A stretch of DNA of 64,000 nt from Shewanella psychropiezotolerans (GCF_007197555.1 NZ_CP041614.1:5758001-5822000); one strand, 5' to 3'. Shown: positions 11,497-21,111, counted from the first letter of the stretch. The notes: generated by a model from the sequence alone, not told the origin. Program-made: numbers and translations.

Positions 11497-13674
11497 GTGC
11501 CTGTAACTGCTTCTCATAAAACTGAGCAATGGACAGTCTCTGCGTCACAAAGAGTCTCTGTCGACCCCTTGCTAGACAGTTTAGTCCTACTTACTGAATA
11601 TTTCGGTAGCCCATGCTCCAGCGAATCGCTGGCGGCAGGGCTCCCCTTATCCTCTAGTGTCCTAACACCTGATCTGGTTCCCCAAGCCGCTGGCCGTGCG
11701 GGCTTAACGGCAAAATTAACCCGTAAGGGCCTAGATCAAGTATCGCCGATCTTCTTACCTTGTATCTTGCTGCTTAAAGATAAGAAAGCCTGCCTGCTCA
11801 GGGAGATAGATTTCGATAAAGACAGAGCCGTGATTCAGCTGCCTGAAACTGGTGGTGAACAGGTCTTATCCATAGAAGAGTTAGAAGCGATCTATGTCGG
11901 TTACTTGTTTCTGGTTAAACAACAATACCGCGGCGATATGGGTTTCGATGTTCACCAGCATGACACTAGCAGCCACTGGTTGTTACAGACCCTTAAAGAT
12001 TCTGCGCCTATCTATCGAGATGCGTTGATCGCCTCGGTATTGGTTAATATATTCGCCCTGGTTTCGCCTCTCTTTATCATGAATGTCTACGATAAAGTGG
12101 TGCCTAACCTAGCATTCGAGTCTCTGTGGGTCTTGGCCATAGGCGCAGGAATTGCTTATGTGTTTGATCTTATCATGCGGCAACTAAGAGCTTATCTTAT
12201 CGACGTCGCAGGTAAGAAGGTCGATATCATCGTCTCCTCACGACTGTTTGCTAAAGCCATTGGCATTCCATTAGAGAAGCGCTCACCGAGTGTAGGTGGT
12301 ATGGCTAAACAACTGGGTGAATTTGATAGCATTCGAGAAATTTTAACCTCTGCGACGATTACGACTCTGGTGGATCTACCCTTCGCTATCTTCTTTATGA
12401 TCATTATCTACGTTGTGGCCGGTGATCTCGCAATTATCCCGCTAATAGGCAGTATCATCATTATCGGTTATACCTTAATCGTACAGCCTAAACTGAAAGC
12501 CGCGATAGAAGAGAGTAATAAATTCTCCAGCCTCAAACATGGCCACCTTATTGAATCCCTAGCTTCTCTGGAGTCAATCAAATCCAGTGGCGCCGAAGGC
12601 CTGGTTCAGAAGAGCTGGCAACAGATGATAGGTCATACGGCAAACTGGCAGTTAAAATCGAAAAAGTTATCAACCTCTGTGACTAACCTGGCCAATTTCA
12701 CCGTACAACTTTCAGTCGTGTGTGTGGTTATCTTGGGTGTTTACCGAGTCGCAGATAATGCGATATCTATGGGTGGCATTATAGCTGCGGTTATCTTATC
12801 GAGCCGTGCAATCTCTCCGATGGCACAATTAGCAGGCTTGATGACCCGAGGCAACCACACCGCCAGCGCTTTGCGTCAGCTAAATGAGATCATGGCGCAG
12901 GAAGATGAGTTTGAAAACAAAGGGCATCTTGTCAGCCGTCAGCGCCTGGAAGGCCAGATCAATGCCGACCATATCAGCTTCTCCTATCCTGGATCTGAGA
13001 AGCCTGTGCTGCACACCATGTCACTCAACATCAAACCCGGTGAACGCATAGCTATCATTGGTCGTAATGGCTCAGGCAAGAGTACCCTGGCTAAGATGCT
13101 TGTAGGCCTATACCAGCCGACAAAAGGAAGCCTTAGGTATGATGGGTTAGATTCGGCTCAAATACATCCCACCGACCTTCGTAGGAACTTTGGCTACCTA
13201 CCTCAGGATATCACCCTGTTCCATGGTTCAATAAGAGATAACATCTTGTTTGGTACCAGACAGGTATCCGAACATCAACTCATTAGGGCGGTACAGCTGT
13301 CCGGAATCAATCTGTTTACCGATCTGGAGACCGAAGGCCTAGATCAACAGGTTGGCGAAGGCGGTCAATCCCTCTCCCGTGGTCAGAGGCAGACTGTCGC
13401 GTTAGCCAGAGCAACCTTGAATGATCCTCCTGTGCTGCTAATGGATGAACCCACGGCCAGCCTGGATGCCAGAGCCGAGAAGCAATTCATTCGTGCGATG
13501 CAGAATGTCAGCCGCGATAGAACCTTACTGATTATCACCCATAAGATGCACCTGCTTAAACTTGTGGATCGCATCATAGTACTGGACCGAGGCCATGTCA
13601 TTGCAGATGGTCCTAAAGACGAGGTATTAGATAAACTGAGTAAAGGCTTACTCTCAGGAGCCAAAAATGAGTAA
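11497..13674 (+). CDS. Type I secretion ABC transporter ATPase/permease (LapB/RtxB type)
   Basis: This 725-residue inner-membrane ABC exporter should drive secretion of the adhesin across both membranes. Residues 20-140 match a C39-like domain but lack the catalytic Cys/His context, as in RTX exporters that do not cleave their substrate. Transmembrane helices occupy about 170-440, including IYRDALIASVLVNIFALVSP. The nucleotide-binding domain covers about 485-720 with Walker A GRNGSGKST near 523, signature LSRGQRQ and Walker B VLLMDEPTASLD. The start is GTG, with AAGGA 11 bases upstream. The gene follows the adhesin by 110 bp and overlaps the next gene by 8 bp, so it is in the same operon. Confidence 0.93.
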   Translation: MPVTASHKTEQWTVSASQRVSVDPLLDSLVLLTEYFGSPCSSESLAAGLPLSSSVLTPDLVPQAAGRAGLTAKLTRKGLDQVSPIFLPCILLLKDKKACLLREIDFDKDRAVIQLPETGGEQVLSIEELEAIYVGYLFLVKQQYRGDMGFDVHQHDTSSHWLLQTLKDSAPIYRDALIASVLVNIFALVSPLFIMNVYDKVVPNLAFESLWVLAIGAGIAYVFDLIMRQLRAYLIDVAGKKVDIIVSSRLFAKAIGIPLEKRSPSVGGMAKQLGEFDSIREILTSATITTLVDLPFAIFFMIIIYVVAGDLAIIPLIGSIIIIGYTLIVQPKLKAAIEESNKFSSLKHGHLIESLASLESIKSSGAEGLVQKSWQQMIGHTANWQLKSKKLSTSVTNLANFTVQLSVVCVVILGVYRVADNAISMGGIIAAVILSSRAISPMAQLAGLMTRGNHTASALRQLNEIMAQEDEFENKGHLVSRQRLEGQINADHISFSYPGSEKPVLHTMSLNIKPGERIAIIGRNGSGKSTLAKMLVGLYQPTKGSLRYDGLDSAQIHPTDLRRNFGYLPQDITLFHGSIRDNILFGTRQVSEHQLIRAVQLSGINLFTDLETEGLDQQVGEGGQSLSRGQRQTVALARATLNDPPVLLMDEPTASLDARAEKQFIRAMQNVSRDRTLLIITHKMHLLKLVDRIIVLDRGHVIADGPKDEVLDKLSKGLLSGAKNE

Positions 13675-15049
13675 GCATCTGACTACCCAAGATTTAGAGA
13701 TGGTCGATGACGTATACGGCGCCATGATGACCGATGCGCCAACTAGCCACAGGTTAATCATTTGGTCGCTCGCGGCCATGGGGGTTTGCTTTCTGCTCTG
13801 GGCCTATTTTTCCGAGTTGGATCAGGTCACCACAGGCATGGGGAAAGTCATCCCCTCCTCACAAATCCAGGTAATTCAGAGTCTTGATGGCGGCATCATG
13901 CAGGAGATGTATGTCAAAGAAGGCATGATGGTTACTAAAGGCCAAGCCTTAATGCGCATCGATGACACTCGTTTTCGCTCTGACTATGAACAGCAAGCTC
14001 AGGAGGTATATAGCCTGCAAGCCAACGTGGTTCGTTTATCGTCCGAATTATCCAGCATCACGATCACCAGCATGTCTGTCGACTGGAGAGAGCAGGTCAA
14101 GATAACCCCAAGGCCACTGCAATTTTCCGGAGAATTAATCAAGGAGGAACCCGCCTTGATTCAACGTCAGTCTAATGAATATACAGGCCGATTGGATAGC
14201 CTGATTAATCAACTGGAAATTTTAGCCCGCCAGATCCAGCAGAAACAACAAGAGTCTAAAGAATTAGCGTCAAAAATAGACACACTTTCGAGAAGTTACC
14301 AGCTGGTTTCCCGCGAACTGGAACTCACCAAGCCCTTAGCCGATAAAGGCATCGTGCCTGAAGTCGAGTTGATAAAAGTAGAGCGTGTAGTCAACGACAT
14401 TCGGGGTGAACTCGCTTCTCTTAGATTATTAAGACCTAAACTCAAAGCTTCTCAGGATGAAGCAATATTAAAAAGGCGTGAAGCCGTATTAAATTTCGCG
14501 GCTGACGCCAGAACCCAACTCAACGAACTGCAAACCAAACTTTCTCGAATGAACGAGGCACAGGTCGGCGCACAAGATAAAGTGGATAAAGCAGAGATAA
14601 AATCACCAGTAAACGGAACCATAAAAACCATTCATATCAACACATTAGGCGGAGTGGTCCAGCCTGGGATCGACATCATAGAAATTGTTCCATCGGAAGA
14701 TCAATTGCTAATTGAAACGAAAATACTACCGAAAGATATCGCATTTTTACATCCTGGCTTGCCCGCCGTAGTCAAAGTTACCGCTTATGACTTCACCCGT
14801 TACGGGGGATTAAATGGCGTTGTAGAGCATATTAGTGCCGATACAACACAGGACGAAGAGGGAAACAGTTTCTATCTTGTAAGGGTTAGAACCGATTTAT
14901 CAAGTTTGACTAAGGACGATGGCACTAAAATGCCGATTATACCTGGTATGTTGACTTCGGTTGATGTAATTACTGGGCAAAGATCCGTTCTAGAGTACAT
15001 ACTTAATCCAATTTTAAGGGCTAAAGATACGGCGCTCAGAGAACGCTAG
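13667..15049 (+). CDS. Type I secretion membrane fusion protein (HlyD family, LapC type)
   Basis: This 460-residue periplasmic adaptor links the ABC exporter to the outer-membrane channel. A cytoplasmic N-terminus is followed by one transmembrane helix at about 29-48 and a lipoyl-like hairpin (VIQSLDGGIMQEMYVKEGMMV). A long coiled coil covers about 165-310, and a beta-barrel domain contains the HlyD signature region (IKSPVNGTIKTIHINTLGGVV). The length is normal for HlyD/LapC. The ATG overlaps the preceding stop region and has the ribosome-binding site CAGGAG inside the upstream gene, which suggests translational coupling with the ABC subunit. Confidence 0.93.
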   Translation: MSKHLTTQDLEMVDDVYGAMMTDAPTSHRLIIWSLAAMGVCFLLWAYFSELDQVTTGMGKVIPSSQIQVIQSLDGGIMQEMYVKEGMMVTKGQALMRIDDTRFRSDYEQQAQEVYSLQANVVRLSSELSSITITSMSVDWREQVKITPRPLQFSGELIKEEPALIQRQSNEYTGRLDSLINQLEILARQIQQKQQESKELASKIDTLSRSYQLVSRELELTKPLADKGIVPEVELIKVERVVNDIRGELASLRLLRPKLKASQDEAILKRREAVLNFAADARTQLNELQTKLSRMNEAQVGAQDKVDKAEIKSPVNGTIKTIHINTLGGVVQPGIDIIEIVPSEDQLLIETKILPKDIAFLHPGLPAVVKVTAYDFTRYGGLNGVVEHISADTTQDEEGNSFYLVRVRTDLSSLTKDDGTKMPIIPGMLTSVDVITGQRSVLEYILNPILRAKDTALRER

Positions 15050-15079
15050 GCCCAAGAAAATCGACCTGGAGGGGTTAAC

Positions 15080-16492
15080 ATGAAAACCTGCACTATTCGG
15101 CAGTTAAAACGCAGCGCTCTTGCGTTAGCCGTTGGCGCGCTGATACTACCAGCCTCGGCATATAGCCAAACACTGGAGCAAGCTGTCGCGCACACACTAG
15201 ATACTAATCCTGAAATACGTATCGCCTTCAACCGTTTCAAAGCCCGTGAAGAGCAAGTTAATCAGGCAATAGCTGGTTATATGCCTACGGTAGACATCAG
15301 CGGCGGCTACGGTTGGGAGCAGACCAATAGCCCGTCGACAAGAAGAAAAGCAGGACTCGGTGAAGTCGATGATGAAGGTGTTATCGAGCTAGAACGCGGC
15401 GAAGCTGGCTTTAGTATCAAACAGATGCTGTTCGATGGCTTTTATACTTCGAGCGAAGTCGACAGATACAGCTTCGAGGCTAGTGCGGAACAATGGGCAC
15501 TGTTTGCCGCGGCAGAAGATATGGCACTGGATGTCACTAAGGTCTATGTAAACTATATCAAAAGTGAGCAAGTCCTCACTCTGGCAGAGAAAAACCTTGT
15601 AAGTCATCAAGAGATTTATGAACAGATCAAAGAAAGAACCGACTCAGGTTTAGGCTCAATTGCCGATCTCTCCCAGATCACAGGACGTCGTGCTAGGGCT
15701 AATGCCAATCTGATCTCGGCTAAGAACAATTTCTATGATGCTAAGGCTCAGTTTGTGCGTGTGGTCGAGAAGCAACCAGAAGATCTGATTGTGCCGGTTC
15801 CCGATGATGACATGATACCGGAAGATCTTAATACCAGTGTTAAGTTAGCCCAAGATAATCACCCAATATTAAAATCGGCAAGTAGCGATATCAATGCCGC
15901 AGTCAATGAGCGTGACTCAGCCCTATCTAATTACTATCCAAAATTATCATTAGAACTGGATGGTAATTGGAATAATAATCTGGATGGTGAAGATGGCTTT
16001 TCACTGCTAGCTTCACAAAACGTCGGCGGCCACAGCAATGATCTCGTTGCTATGGTAAGAATAAAGTACAACCTGTTCTCGGGCGGTAAAGATCGTGCCA
16101 GAGAAAGAGAAGCAAGCTACAAGATAGGTGAAGCCAAGGAGATCCGCGAGCGTGCTTATCGTCAAGTCGTCGAAGGCGTCAGCCTAGCCTGGAATGCTTA
16201 TGAGTTATTAGTTCCGCAGAAAATGTATATTCGTGACCATGTGGTCGCCGCCAAAGATACTCAAGTCGCGTACAGTCAGCAATTCAATTTAGGCCAACGC
16301 ACCTTACTCGATCTGCTCGACACCGAGAATGAGCTATTCGAAGCACGTAAAGACTATCTTGAAGCCGAATACGACGAAATTTTATCTGAATACCGTATTT
16401 TAAATGCTACGGGTCGACTGCTTGAATCTCTGCGAGTCACTCGCCCAGATGTATGGCAAGGCGATCGTAGTTACGAAGGAGGAGTAAACTAA
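15080..16492 (+). CDS. aggA: TolC-family outer membrane channel AggA
   Basis: This is the outer-membrane efflux channel of the adhesin secretion system, 470 residues. It has a signal peptide (SALALAVGALILPASAYSQ, cleavage near residue 30) followed by the two repeated coiled-coil and beta-strand modules of the OEP family. The second module is visible around SGGKDRAREREASYKIGEAK and LGQRTLLDLLDTENEL. The ribosome-binding site GGAGGGG lies just upstream of the ATG. The stop overlaps the start of the next gene (TAATG). In Shewanella oneidensis the equivalent gene, aggA, is needed for autoaggregation and biofilm; the position between the HlyD and OmpA genes supports the same role here. Confidence 0.92.
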   Translation: MKTCTIRQLKRSALALAVGALILPASAYSQTLEQAVAHTLDTNPEIRIAFNRFKAREEQVNQAIAGYMPTVDISGGYGWEQTNSPSTRRKAGLGEVDDEGVIELERGEAGFSIKQMLFDGFYTSSEVDRYSFEASAEQWALFAAAEDMALDVTKVYVNYIKSEQVLTLAEKNLVSHQEIYEQIKERTDSGLGSIADLSQITGRRARANANLISAKNNFYDAKAQFVRVVEKQPEDLIVPVPDDDMIPEDLNTSVKLAQDNHPILKSASSDINAAVNERDSALSNYYPKLSLELDGNWNNNLDGEDGFSLLASQNVGGHSNDLVAMVRIKYNLFSGGKDRAREREASYKIGEAKEIRERAYRQVVEGVSLAWNAYELLVPQKMYIRDHVVAAKDTQVAYSQQFNLGQRTLLDLLDTENELFEARKDYLEAEYDEILSEYRILNATGRLLESLRVTRPDVWQGDRSYEGGVN

Positions 16493-17091
16493 TGAAAACC
16501 TTCATAACACTGTTAGCCATCACTCTGCTAAGTGCATGCTCAAGCATAGTGACCATGGATGGCAATACGACACAACTCCAGGATCTTAACGATCTGGACA
16601 AAGACGGTGTCATCGTCGCCCGCGAACGCTGTAACGATACCCTTATGGGTGCAACGATTGATAACTATGGTTGTGGCAAGGTAAAGCCCATTCACGAACG
16701 CTCTGAACTGAAAATTTTATTCGCCAACGATTCCCACTACATAGACCCTATGTATTACGAACAAGTTGAAGTCATAGCCATTTTCATGAACGAATTTCCT
16801 AATACTAATGTCACCATCGAAGGCCACTGTAGTAAGACAGGATCTTACGATCACAACTTAGCCTTGTCGCAAAACAGAGCCGATGCAGTGACCTCGCTAT
16901 TGTCGGAACAATACAGTATTGCATCCGATAGGCTAACCGCGATAGGTTATAGCTACGATCGTCCCGTCGATGAGAGTGGCACAGATATGGCCCAAACTCG
17001 AAATAGACGCGTTATTGCCGAAGTCACTGGAGAAGACACAACGGCTGATATGAAATGGCATATCTATACCGTTGATGAAGAAGTGGAATAG
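16492..17091 (+). CDS. OmpA-family lipoprotein of the bpf operon
   Basis: This 199-residue predicted outer-membrane lipoprotein has signal MKTFITLLAITLLSAC with lipobox LSAC (Cys16). It has a short linker with a small Cys-containing segment (DKDGVIVARERCNDT), then an OmpA-C peptidoglycan-binding domain at about 70-180 with the hallmark LALSQNRADAVTSLL and RNRRV. The start overlaps the aggA stop by one base and it sits between the channel and BpfG, as in other Shewanella bpf loci. A plausible role is anchoring or stabilising the secretion apparatus on the cell wall, but this is inferred from position only. Confidence 0.88.
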   Translation: MKTFITLLAITLLSACSSIVTMDGNTTQLQDLNDLDKDGVIVARERCNDTLMGATIDNYGCGKVKPIHERSELKILFANDSHYIDPMYYEQVEVIAIFMNEFPNTNVTIEGHCSKTGSYDHNLALSQNRADAVTSLLSEQYSIASDRLTAIGYSYDRPVDESGTDMAQTRNRRVIAEVTGEDTTADMKWHIYTVDEEVE

Positions 17092-17109
17092 GGAAATTAA
17101 CAGAGCACC

Positions 17110-17817
17110 ATGAAAGGCAGGCTTAGTCGTAAATTATCATGCAAGAAGGTCTGCCAATTCATCTTAGTGGCACTGGCTCTGGTAGCTTCGTGCCTATATG
17201 CCTCCCCCACGCAAACATTGAATAAAGAGCACATCGTCTCGACTCTCGAGTCGAGATATGGTGAACGAGCTGGAAAAAGGGCCAGAGCCTGGTTTAAGGT
17301 ACTCGACTCGGCTCAAGGCCTCAGCGAAAGAGAGAAGCTCACTAAGGTGAATAAATTTTTCAATCTTTTTCGTTTTGTTGATGATATCAAGCTCTGGGGT
17401 GATAGTAATTATTGGTCTACCCCTATGGAGTTTATTGGTGTCAATGGCGGCGATTGTGAAGATTTCTCCATTGCAAAATATTTCACCTTGCTTCAGTTAG
17501 GTATCCCTGAAGATAAGCTGAGGATTACTATGGTAAAAGCGACCACTGTGAATCAATATCACATGGTGCTTGCTTACTATGAGAAACCCTCTTCTATTCC
17601 TTTGGTACTCGACAATTTAGATAGAAGAATAAAACCTGCGACTCAAAGGAAAGACTTGCTGCCGGTATACAGTTTTAATGGTCGACAGCTATGGCTAAAC
17701 AAAGAAAAAGGACGAGGCGTTCTTGCTGGTTCATCCAAGAAACTGGCGAAGTGGAACGATCTCAAATATAGATTGGGTGTCGAAAGACTCAGAAAACCCA
17801 AATTAAGATTGGAGTAG
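17110..17817 (+). CDS. bpfG: Periplasmic cysteine protease BpfG (LapG family)
   Basis: This calcium-dependent transglutaminase-like cysteine protease cuts the N-terminus of LapA/BpfA adhesins and releases them from the surface. It has 235 residues with an N-terminal signal or hydrophobic segment at about 14-31. The catalytic triad is visible as Cys116 in NGGDCEDFS, His151 in YHMVLAYYE and Asp168 in LVLDNLD. The acidic residues flanking the Cys (Asp115, Glu117) match the Ca-binding pair of LapG. The next gene encodes its expected inhibitor, and both lie in the adhesin operon, so surface retention, release and secretion are encoded together. Confidence 0.93.
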   Translation: MKGRLSRKLSCKKVCQFILVALALVASCLYASPTQTLNKEHIVSTLESRYGERAGKRARAWFKVLDSAQGLSEREKLTKVNKFFNLFRFVDDIKLWGDSNYWSTPMEFIGVNGGDCEDFSIAKYFTLLQLGIPEDKLRITMVKATTVNQYHMVLAYYEKPSSIPLVLDNLDRRIKPATQRKDLLPVYSFNGRQLWLNKEKGRGVLAGSSKKLAKWNDLKYRLGVERLRKPKLRLE

Positions 17818-17825
17818 CTAGAAAG

Positions 17826-19751
17826 ATGACACTGTTTCGACAGATATACTCACTGCTGTTTGGCCTATTTTTATTAGTAGTGGCAAGTCTAGGCTATGTA
17901 CAGTTTACAGAGACACAGAACTTTCTGACCAAGCAGATGGAGTCAGATCTCAACAATACCAGTAACTCTTTAGGGATCATGTTAATTCCGGATCTTGAAG
18001 CGGGTGATATTGTCGGCGCCGAAACCTTGATTAATGTTATCTTCGAAGGTGGTTACTACCAACAAGTTAAACTCACCTGGCTCGTCGATGGAAAACAGCA
18101 AGTGTGGGAAAACCCAGTCAATATTCAAGGTGTACCACAATGGTTTATCGAGCTGGACTTTTTTGAAACGATCAAGAAAGAGAGCACTATTACGTCGGGC
18201 TGGATCCAACTTGCCCGGTTAGAGATAACGGCCCACCCGGGATTTGGTTATCACGAGTTATGGCGTACCATGACCAACGCTATCATAGTGTTTTCTGTGC
18301 TTTTCCTTATTGCCATAGTCTGTGCACGTGTCGGTCTCACCTGGATTCTACGCCCCTTGCACGAAATAGCCGAGCATGCCCAAGATATCGCCCAGCGTAA
18401 ATTTGGCCCGGACATGAAAATCCCTAAAACCATGGAACTGAAATCTGTGGTACTCGCTTTTAATAGCATGTCGGATCAACTCAAGCAGATCTTTAACTCC
18501 CTGGATGAAGAGGTTGGTGAGCTGAGAAAGAAAAACCTGATCGATCAAGTCTCAGGCTTACCTAACCGTCAATATATGATGGGCCACTTAAGCAGCTGGC
18601 TTAATGAGCCTAAGAGTGGCGCCTTGGTGATGGCAAAATTTGACTGGCTAGAAGAAGTCCATAGTAAATACGGATACCAAGTTCGAGACGAAACCATAAA
18701 ACTACTTTCTCAGAAGATGAAAGAGCATTTAGACGCTATCACCAACTCTGTTATTGCTAGAATCTCAGCTTATGAGTTTGCATTTTTAATCTCCAGCGCA
18801 GAGCACGAGCAAACCAGTAAATATCTGCAAACATTAATCCGCACGATAAATCAAGAGATGTCAAAAGCTGGCTGTAAGCCAAATGAAAACTTTTCTATCG
18901 GTATTGCCGAACGTATTGGACAGATGTCGGTATCGGATATCTTAGCTCAAACTGATAATGCCCTTCAAAAAGCAATCAAAGAAGATAAGGTGTTTCACTG
19001 GTTCGAAACCAACGAGAAACAGCTATTTACTCGTGAACAATGGCGTGAGCATCTAAGTAATGCAATTAACAACCGACAGTTCAAATTTAAGTGGCAACCT
19101 GTCCACCTCAATGACGGTGATTCTATTACCCAGAGAGAGCTCTACTGTCAGCTGGAAATCGGCGATAAAACCGTACATGCTGGCCAGTTTATGCCCTATG
19201 TCGAACTGCTTTCTCTCGGTGCCCTGCTCGATAAATGCCTTATCGAAACGCTAACCACTCAGAAGCTACTCGAAAGAAACTATGAGCCTATTGCCATTAA
19301 CTTAACCTTCCACAGTCTAAGCGATCCCAAATTCCATGAATGGTTAAATGGCTTTTTACGCGCATCTAGCCTCTCTGAGCGGATCTGTTTCGACATTCCG
19401 GAGGCAGGCGTATATAGCGACCCAGACTCTTGTGAAGCCCTATGTACTATTATTCGCGATAATGGTGCCCACTTCGGTATCGATCACTTCGGTCGCCAAT
19501 TTGGCTCTATGGCCTACTTACAAACTCTCAGACCGAGTTATGTCAAACTCGACCAGTCCTTCGCTTATTATGACGAGAGTGAACATAGTAGCGAACTGTG
19601 TCGAGCCTTGATCAATGTCGCGAGAGGGTTAGATATTCAAGTCATAGTCACAGGTATAGAAGAGAAGCAGCAATTAGAACGCTTCGTACCATTAAAAACC
19701 AGTGCCTACATGGGCTATATCCATCCTCCTGTGGAAGTTGAAGAAATCTAG
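17826..19751 (+). CDS. bpfD: c-di-GMP receptor BpfD (LapD family, HAMP-GGDEF-EAL)
   Basis: This inner-membrane protein should bind cytoplasmic c-di-GMP through its EAL-like domain and then sequester BpfG through its periplasmic domain, protecting the adhesin. It has 641 residues: TM1 about 8-27, periplasmic LapD/MoxY-like domain about 28-147, TM2 about 148-170, HAMP about 172-225, GGDEF-like about 240-395 and EAL-like about 405-635. Both enzyme motifs are degenerate: the GGDEF site reads AYEFAF and the EAL site reads ELYCQLE. It should therefore be a receptor and not an enzyme, as known for LapD. It is the last gene of the operon, with a strong terminator 25 bp downstream. Confidence 0.92.
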   Translation: MTLFRQIYSLLFGLFLLVVASLGYVQFTETQNFLTKQMESDLNNTSNSLGIMLIPDLEAGDIVGAETLINVIFEGGYYQQVKLTWLVDGKQQVWENPVNIQGVPQWFIELDFFETIKKESTITSGWIQLARLEITAHPGFGYHELWRTMTNAIIVFSVLFLIAIVCARVGLTWILRPLHEIAEHAQDIAQRKFGPDMKIPKTMELKSVVLAFNSMSDQLKQIFNSLDEEVGELRKKNLIDQVSGLPNRQYMMGHLSSWLNEPKSGALVMAKFDWLEEVHSKYGYQVRDETIKLLSQKMKEHLDAITNSVIARISAYEFAFLISSAEHEQTSKYLQTLIRTINQEMSKAGCKPNENFSIGIAERIGQMSVSDILAQTDNALQKAIKEDKVFHWFETNEKQLFTREQWREHLSNAINNRQFKFKWQPVHLNDGDSITQRELYCQLEIGDKTVHAGQFMPYVELLSLGALLDKCLIETLTTQKLLERNYEPIAINLTFHSLSDPKFHEWLNGFLRASSLSERICFDIPEAGVYSDPDSCEALCTIIRDNGAHFGIDHFGRQFGSMAYLQTLRPSYVKLDQSFAYYDESEHSSELCRALINVARGLDIQVIVTGIEEKQQLERFVPLKTSAYMGYIHPPVEVEEI

Positions 19752-19775
19752 CCCCCATACGCTTATCAATCAATA

Positions 19776-19811
19776 AAAAGGCCTCAGCTAACTTCTGAGG
19801 CCTTTTCTTTT
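19776..19811 (+). terminator. Rho-independent terminator of the bpf operon
   Basis: Perfect 12-bp stem AAAAGGCCTCAG / CTGAGGCCTTTT with a 7-nt loop, followed by CTTTT. It lies directly after the bpfD stop and faces the minus-strand tRNA region. Confidence 0.9.
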
Positions 19812-19945
19812 ATAAAAAGCAGGATTCGAACCTCTGATCTTTTTGGCTTAACAAAAAAAGTCTGCTAATTCTCAGAAGGATTTTCGAAAGTGGTCGGCCA
19901 TCCAGTCATAAAAAGAGAAGATTTGAATCCTCTAGCTATCCTTAA
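19808..19945 (-). pseudogene. tRNA-cluster remnants (decayed T-arm and terminator copies)
   Basis: Contains the T-arm sequence aggattcgaacctctgat, a damaged copy of the cluster terminator (tctgctaattctcagaagga) and a second decayed T-arm (gaagatttgaatcctcta). The stretch around tggtcggccatccagtcata is repeated almost exactly at 20621-20640. These look like duplicated 3' ends of the tRNA-Pro unit that have decayed. Confidence 0.6.
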
Positions 19946-20210
19946 TGTCCCGTCCAGAAATAGGTTGACGACTTTATCAGACCAATAGCAAATGCTGCTG
20001 GTCTTTTTCATGCACTTGATTTTTTGGGGGTCATTCCCAAGCTTAAGTTTGCCAGTCTTACTTGGTGCCGCATTTCTCTGGCATAATGGAAAATCTGTAA
20101 TGATTTTGATAGCTCTGTAGTGATTACGCTGTGATTTTTATAGTTGAATAGCGGTGGAAACCCAGTTTTTCTCCAGAGTGCCTTGTAATACAACCTCATA
20201 GACAGGAATT
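19946..20210 (-). mobile_element. Possible insertion-sequence end with transposase tail
   Basis: On the minus strand a 60-residue open tail (ending HQVRLANLSLGMTPKKSSA) stops at 20008. Then comes a small hairpin (gaccagcagcatttgctattggtc) and a sharp boundary ending ctatttctggacgggaca. A basic C-terminal tail followed within 65 bp by a terminus-like sequence next to decayed repeats fits the end of an insertion element. No other IS parts are visible and I do not recognise the family, so this is tentative. Confidence 0.3.
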
Positions 20211-20410
20211 TGATCGATAAGTCACTTTTAAAAAAAAGCGTCTAGCTTGTACTAATATTAAATTCAACCTCATGACACAGGAACAATGAGACTCTCTTTT
20301 TACGAAAGGTGAATTTTATTATCCATCACTAGCAATTTAAGGTAGATGTGTTCCTTGCCAAAAGATGATTTATTTATAGTTAGCGTTGTAACCATTTAAG
20401 GAGAATTATT

Positions 20411-20605
20411 ATGTCTAGATACTATATCGACTGTAGGAATTACCCTGGTGATGTCAAATGTTCAGTAGCACTTGCTGCTGATACGAAAGAAGAATTGCTT
20501 AAAGCAGTCATCGAGCATGGGGGGAGTGTTCACGGATATGAAAACACCCCAGAATTCAGAGAAAATATAGTAAAAGAATTTAAAGAAGGAACTCCACCCT
20601 TATAG
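20411..20605 (+). CDS. Small DUF1059-like protein
   Basis: This 64-residue soluble protein has a good ribosome-binding site (AAGGAG, 8 bases before the ATG). The pattern IDCRNYPGDVKCSVALAADT, then KEELLKAVIEHGGSVHG, resembles the short DUF1059 family: a CRD-type start, an acidic Thr/Glu helix and a terminal H..xVHG. The function of that family is not known. It stands alone between a possible IS remnant and decayed tRNA copies, in a region that otherwise contains only debris, so it may have arrived by transfer. Confidence 0.65.
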   Translation: MSRYYIDCRNYPGDVKCSVALAADTKEELLKAVIEHGGSVHGYENTPEFRENIVKEFKEGTPPL

Positions 20606-20614
20606 TATTAGGCT

Positions 20615-20681
20615 TTTGAAAGTGGTCGGCCATCCAGTCATAAAAAGAGAGGATTCGAACCTCTGATCTTTTTGGCTTAAA
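20615..20681 (-). pseudogene. Decayed tRNA 3' fragment
   Basis: Includes tggtcggccatccagtcata and a T-arm copy gaggattcgaacctctga without D or anticodon arms. It is a near copy of the fragment at 19889-19930, and lies just beyond the tRNA cluster terminator. Confidence 0.55.
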
Positions 20682-20718
20682 CGAAAAAAACCTTCTGATT
20701 TCTCAGAAGGTTTTTCGT
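20682..20718 (-). terminator. Terminator of the tRNA cluster
   Basis: Read on the minus strand: CCTTCTGAGAAATCAGAAGG with an 8-bp perfect stem followed by seven T. It lies just after the last tRNA-Pro. Confidence 0.85.
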
Positions 20719-20722
20719 AAAG

Positions 20723-20799
<77 letters not shown>

Positions 20800-20837
20800 T
20801 AAACTTGTTTATTGAAACTTAGTGTCGTCGGCTCTAT

Positions 20838-20929
20838 CTTTTATAAAAAGCAGGATTCGAACCTCTGACCTTCTGGTCCACTCTTGTTTCAAATCGGGAT
20901 ACGCTATCAGGCTGCGCACTTCTACTCAT
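20838..20929 (-). pseudogene. Degenerate tRNA-Pro-like sequence with expanded anticodon region
   Basis: It keeps a D-arm-like GCGCAGCCTGATAGCGT, the 3' half GGACCAGAAGGTC and a T loop GGTTCGAATCC. The anticodon stem is broken and about 11 extra bases separate its halves. T-stem pairing is poor and no CCA is encoded. It lies in the spacer between the two intact tRNA-Pro genes and resembles the copy at 21112-21222. Confidence 0.6.
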
Positions 20930-20995
20930 TAAGAGTCCGTAAATTTTTACTTTTAATATCAAATCAAAATCAATTTGATTCAATACCTTTAAATG

Positions 20996-21072
<77 letters not shown>

Positions 21073-21111
21073 AGAATTTGTTGCTATTGAAACTGAATGT
21101 GGTCGGCCCTA

